Shown here in pieces: positions 61,791 through 64,000 of a stretch of DNA of 64,000 nucleotides. The DNA lies in contig NZ_CP027231.1 of NCBI RefSeq assembly GCF_002998435.1, positions 1,529,001 to 1,593,000 of the forward strand. The letters run 5' to 3'. The translations under genes and the position numbers were made by a program. How positions within the stretch are numbered: position 1 is the stretch's first letter; every line of letters begins with the position of its first letter. The notes under the pieces were generated by a model. It was not told the DNA's origin and did not search any database. It saw only the letters and a program-made list of their open reading frames with translations. Source of the stretch: Bacteroides zoogleoformans (lineage in GTDB: Bacteria > Bacteroidota > Bacteroidia > Bacteroidales > Bacteroidaceae).

Positions 61791-61808
61791 TGCATCCCCA
61801 CTGCAAAT

Positions 61809-61969
61809 CCGTATCAAAGCCGTGTCAAAGCCGTATTTTCTCCGTATCTATATAGACGGAGCAGAAACCGGGGAGGCACAGCGTGTATGCGGAGGTGATA
61901 CGGAGTTGATACGGAGGATATACGGAGGATATACGGAGCTGATGCGGAGAAAATGCGGAGGATGTACGG
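61809..61969. repeat. Second inverted pair of 11-bp arrays (GATACGGAGnn family)
   Basis: Four left units (61809-61852, CCGTATCAAAG-like) face about eight right units (61887-61969, ATACGGAGnnn-like), all 11 bases long. Composition, period and inverted layout match the array at 26249-26412, 35 kb away. Confidence 0.85.
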
Positions 61970-62073
61970 GTGGGCCATGCCTCCTTAACCGGTCTTCATT
62001 ATCTTCACCGGAGAATCTCTTTCAAATATCCTAAAAAAAACAAACGGATAAAACAAATATGGTTTAAAACCTG

Positions 62074-62081
62074 TATGTTTG
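62074..62081 (+). promoter_or_regulatory. -7 element for the terminal TPR gene
   Basis: TATGTTTG at 62074-62081 matches TAnnTTTG, 26 bases before the ATG at 62107. Confidence 0.4.
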
Positions 62082-62106
62082 TAGAATACCTATTCGAAAA
62101 CAAAGG

Positions 62107-64000
62107 ATGAAAAATAGAATATCTCGAATACTCTGCACCGCACTTTGCTGTGCACCTTTACTCGCGACAGCACAGACCGGCGAGAAAAACACATCTCCCC
62201 AAAGACTCTATCAGGAAGGTAAAACCTTGTTCCGGCAAAAAGCCTACGCCGCTGCCGTCTCTCCGCTACAGATGTATGTACGCCAAATGCAGGCAGACGG
62301 ACAACCGCTGCCCGACACGGGACAACGGCAGGAAGCGGAATATATGCTGGTATGCACCGCCTACGAACTAAGAAACCCTAAGAGTATGGAACTATTGAGG
62401 GCTTTTCTGGATGATTATCCCGACACGCCCCATGCCAACCGCATCTATGCGCTCATCGCTTCGACTTGCTTCTTTGAAGAGAAATACGACGAAGCACTTG
62501 CCATGTTCAACTCCACCCGCCTCGACCTGCTGGCACCTGAGGAACGAGACGACATGACCTACCGTTTGGCTACCTCTTACCTGAAGACAGGCAACGTCAA
62601 AGAAGCGGCCGTATGGTTCGAGACCCTGCGCAGCACAAGCCGGCGATATGCCGCCGACTGCGCCTATCATATCTCCTACATCCGATATACTCAAGGCAGA
62701 CATGACGAAGCACTCAACGGCTTTCTGACTTTGCAGCAAAACGAGAAATACAGAAGTCTCATCCCCTACTACATCGCCGAAATCTATCTGATAAAGAAGC
62801 AGTACGACCAAGCCGAAGCGGTGGCCAAGAATGCTTTGGCCGCTCACTCCGACGGACTGTCATACGCCCATACGGCCGAGATGAACCGTGTGCTGGGAAC
62901 AGCCGAATATCACTCCGGCAAGTATCACGAAGCCATGAAATCTCTTGCTGCCTATTTAGAACATAACAGCGAAGCTACACCCCGAAGGGACGCTCTTTAC
63001 ATGCTGGGAATGTCTCGCTACCAATGCGGCGTGTATTCGCAGGTGGCTGACGTCCTCAGCCGGGTAACCACCGAACAAGACGCCCTCGCACAAAATGCCT
63101 GGCTGCACATGGGGTTGGCCTATCTGCAACTGGCCGACAAGTCCAATGCGCGCATGGCTTTCGAGCAGGCAGCCGCCGGCAACGCCGACCGTAAAATAAA
63201 AGAACAGGCAGCCTACAATCATGCCTTGTGCATCCACGAGACATCCTATTCCGCTTTCGGCGAATCGGTGACCGTTTTCGAGAAGTTCCTGAACGAATTC
63301 CCCTCTTCGGCCTATGCTGACAAAATCAGCGGCTATCTGGTGGAGGTATATATGAACACGCGCAGCTACGATGCGGCCCTCCGCTCCATAGAGCGCATTG
63401 CCCAACCGGGCAGAGCCATTCTGGAAGCCAAGCAGAAGATTCTGTTCCAGCTCGGCACACAGTCTTTTGCCAATACGCAGTTCGAACAGGCCATCGGCTA
63501 CTTCGACCGCAGTGTGGCTCTAGGGCAATACAATCTCCAGACCAAAGCCGATGCGGCCTACTGGCTCGGTGAGGCTTATTACCGCCTGAACCGGATGCGT
63601 GAAGCCTCGCGCAACTTCAACGAATATCTATCACTCACCCGACAGAGGGATACGCAGATGTTCGCACTTGCCTACTACAACCTTGCCTACATCGCCTTCC
63701 ACCGTAAAGAGTATGCAACGGCAGAAAACAACTTCCGTAACTTTGTCCGGTTGGATAAAGGGGAGCATCCCCTCGTGCTGGCCGATGCCTACAACCGCAT
63801 CGGCGACTGCTGCATGCACGTGCGCCGCTTCGACGAAGCCAAGCAATGCTATACAAAGACCGAGAGTCTGGGCACTCCCGCAGGAGATTATTCTTACTAT
63901 CAGATGGCATTGGTGACCGGTCTGCAAAAAGACTATGCCGGCAAGATAGTCCTTCTGGAACGTTTGGCAAGCAAATATCCCGATTCTCCTTATGCCATCA
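62107..64000 (+). CDS. Large tetratricopeptide repeat protein (partial, runs off the right edge)
   Basis: An uninterrupted frame of 631 visible codons starting at ATG 62107. A signal peptide (ALCCAPLLATAQT, to about residue 28) indicates export. TPR units follow throughout: for example MFALAYYNLAYIAFHRKEYA, YHISYIRYTQGRHDEAL, AYYNL and RIGDCCMHVRRFDEAKQCY, at roughly 34- to 40-residue spacing. Such Bacteroidetes TPR proteins are envelope scaffold or tol/pal-type accessory proteins. I cannot assign a specific role without the missing C-terminus. Its promoter is at 62074-62081. Confidence 0.88.
   Translation, partial: MKNRISRILCTALCCAPLLATAQTGEKNTSPQRLYQEGKTLFRQKAYAAAVSPLQMYVRQMQADGQPLPDTGQRQEAEYMLVCTAYELRNPKSMELLRAFLDDYPDTPHANRIYALIASTCFFEEKYDEALAMFNSTRLDLLAPEERDDMTYRLATSYLKTGNVKEAAVWFETLRSTSRRYAADCAYHISYIRYTQGRHDEALNGFLTLQQNEKYRSLIPYYIAEIYLIKKQYDQAEAVAKNALAAHSDGLSYAHTAEMNRVLGTAEYHSGKYHEAMKSLAAYLEHNSEATPRRDALYMLGMSRYQCGVYSQVADVLSRVTTEQDALAQNAWLHMGLAYLQLADKSNARMAFEQAAAGNADRKIKEQAAYNHALCIHETSYSAFGESVTVFEKFLNEFPSSAYADKISGYLVEVYMNTRSYDAALRSIERIAQPGRAILEAKQKILFQLGTQSFANTQFEQAIGYFDRSVALGQYNLQTKADAAYWLGEAYYRLNRMREASRNFNEYLSLTRQRDTQMFALAYYNLAYIAFHRKEYATAENNFRNFVRLDKGEHPLVLADAYNRIGDCCMHVRRFDEAKQCYTKTESLGTPAGDYSYYQMALVTGLQKDYAGKIVLLERLASKYPDSPYAI

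Larger units (their letters stand above)
61791..62106. other. Intergenic region with second 11-bp inverted array
   Basis: About 316 bases after the NUDIX gene. Nearly all of 61809-61969 is the repeat array. A TATGTTTG promoter element (62074-62081) leads to the TPR gene. Nothing coding was recognised. Confidence 0.6.

Overview
The window reads as a Bacteroides chromosome segment, or that of a close relative in the Bacteroidales. Three things point there: two SusC/SusD pairs, repeated upstream elements of the Bacteroidetes sigma factor type (TAnnTTTG at about -7, with few Shine-Dalgarno sites), and housekeeping proteins of the phylum's usual form, such as the long two-part IspG, the PMCA-type calcium ATPase and the TGS-like/uridine-kinase fusion. 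No gene points to a phage or to an intact mobile element.

Layout. 1-31994 is mostly housekeeping: a partial DUF4369 lipoprotein, pnp, the butyrate pair ptb-buk (minus), an LD-carboxypeptidase/M28 peptidase/SufE run, an HTH-DUF2975-CPBP protease operon, an orphan SusC/SusD pair (10655-15599), then ribF, a HAD phosphatase, a Ca2+ ATPase, rubredoxin, a Na/Pi transporter, a nucleoside kinase, a histidine-kinase-like protein without its phosphoacceptor His, a flavin reductase, a decayed TPR/cytolysin locus, aminopeptidase P, rpoN and a PAP2 protein. 31995-35094 carries gcvH, purE and ispG among short direct repeats.

35195-55629 is a minus-strand, 13-gene polysaccharide-utilization-type region of about 20 kb in two apparent transcription units. 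The upstream unit (55629 to 42405) runs FAD oxidoreductase, DUF4434, MFS sugar porter, AGE epimerase, second DUF4434, SusC, SusD, DUF5018 lipoprotein, and ends at a strong hairpin. The second unit (41973 to 35195) runs two paralogous GHL10-type glycosidase-like lipoproteins, a calcineurin-type phosphoesterase, a phosphodiester glycosidase and a DUF5009 membrane acyltransferase-like protein, preceded by a 22-bp-periodic TTTTTAGTAAAAA array. No SusR, hybrid two-component or ECF-sigma regulator and no mainstream glycoside hydrolase is present, so target and control are open. The enzyme set suggests a sugar-phosphodiester or amino-sugar glycan, but this is inference.

55630-64000 holds an S41 peptidase with a possible 34-codon leader ORF, two identical tRNA-Asn genes, comF, an inositol-phosphatase family gene behind a perfect 18-bp palindrome, a RhuM remnant, a DnaQ-like exonuclease, a NUDIX protein and the start of a large TPR protein that runs off the end.

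The most unusual non-coding structure is a nested inverted repeat of about 600 bp between aminopeptidase P and rpoN, with outer arms of 23-bp tandem units. Two 11-bp-period inverted arrays (26249-26412 and 61809-61969) form a separate dispersed repeat family.
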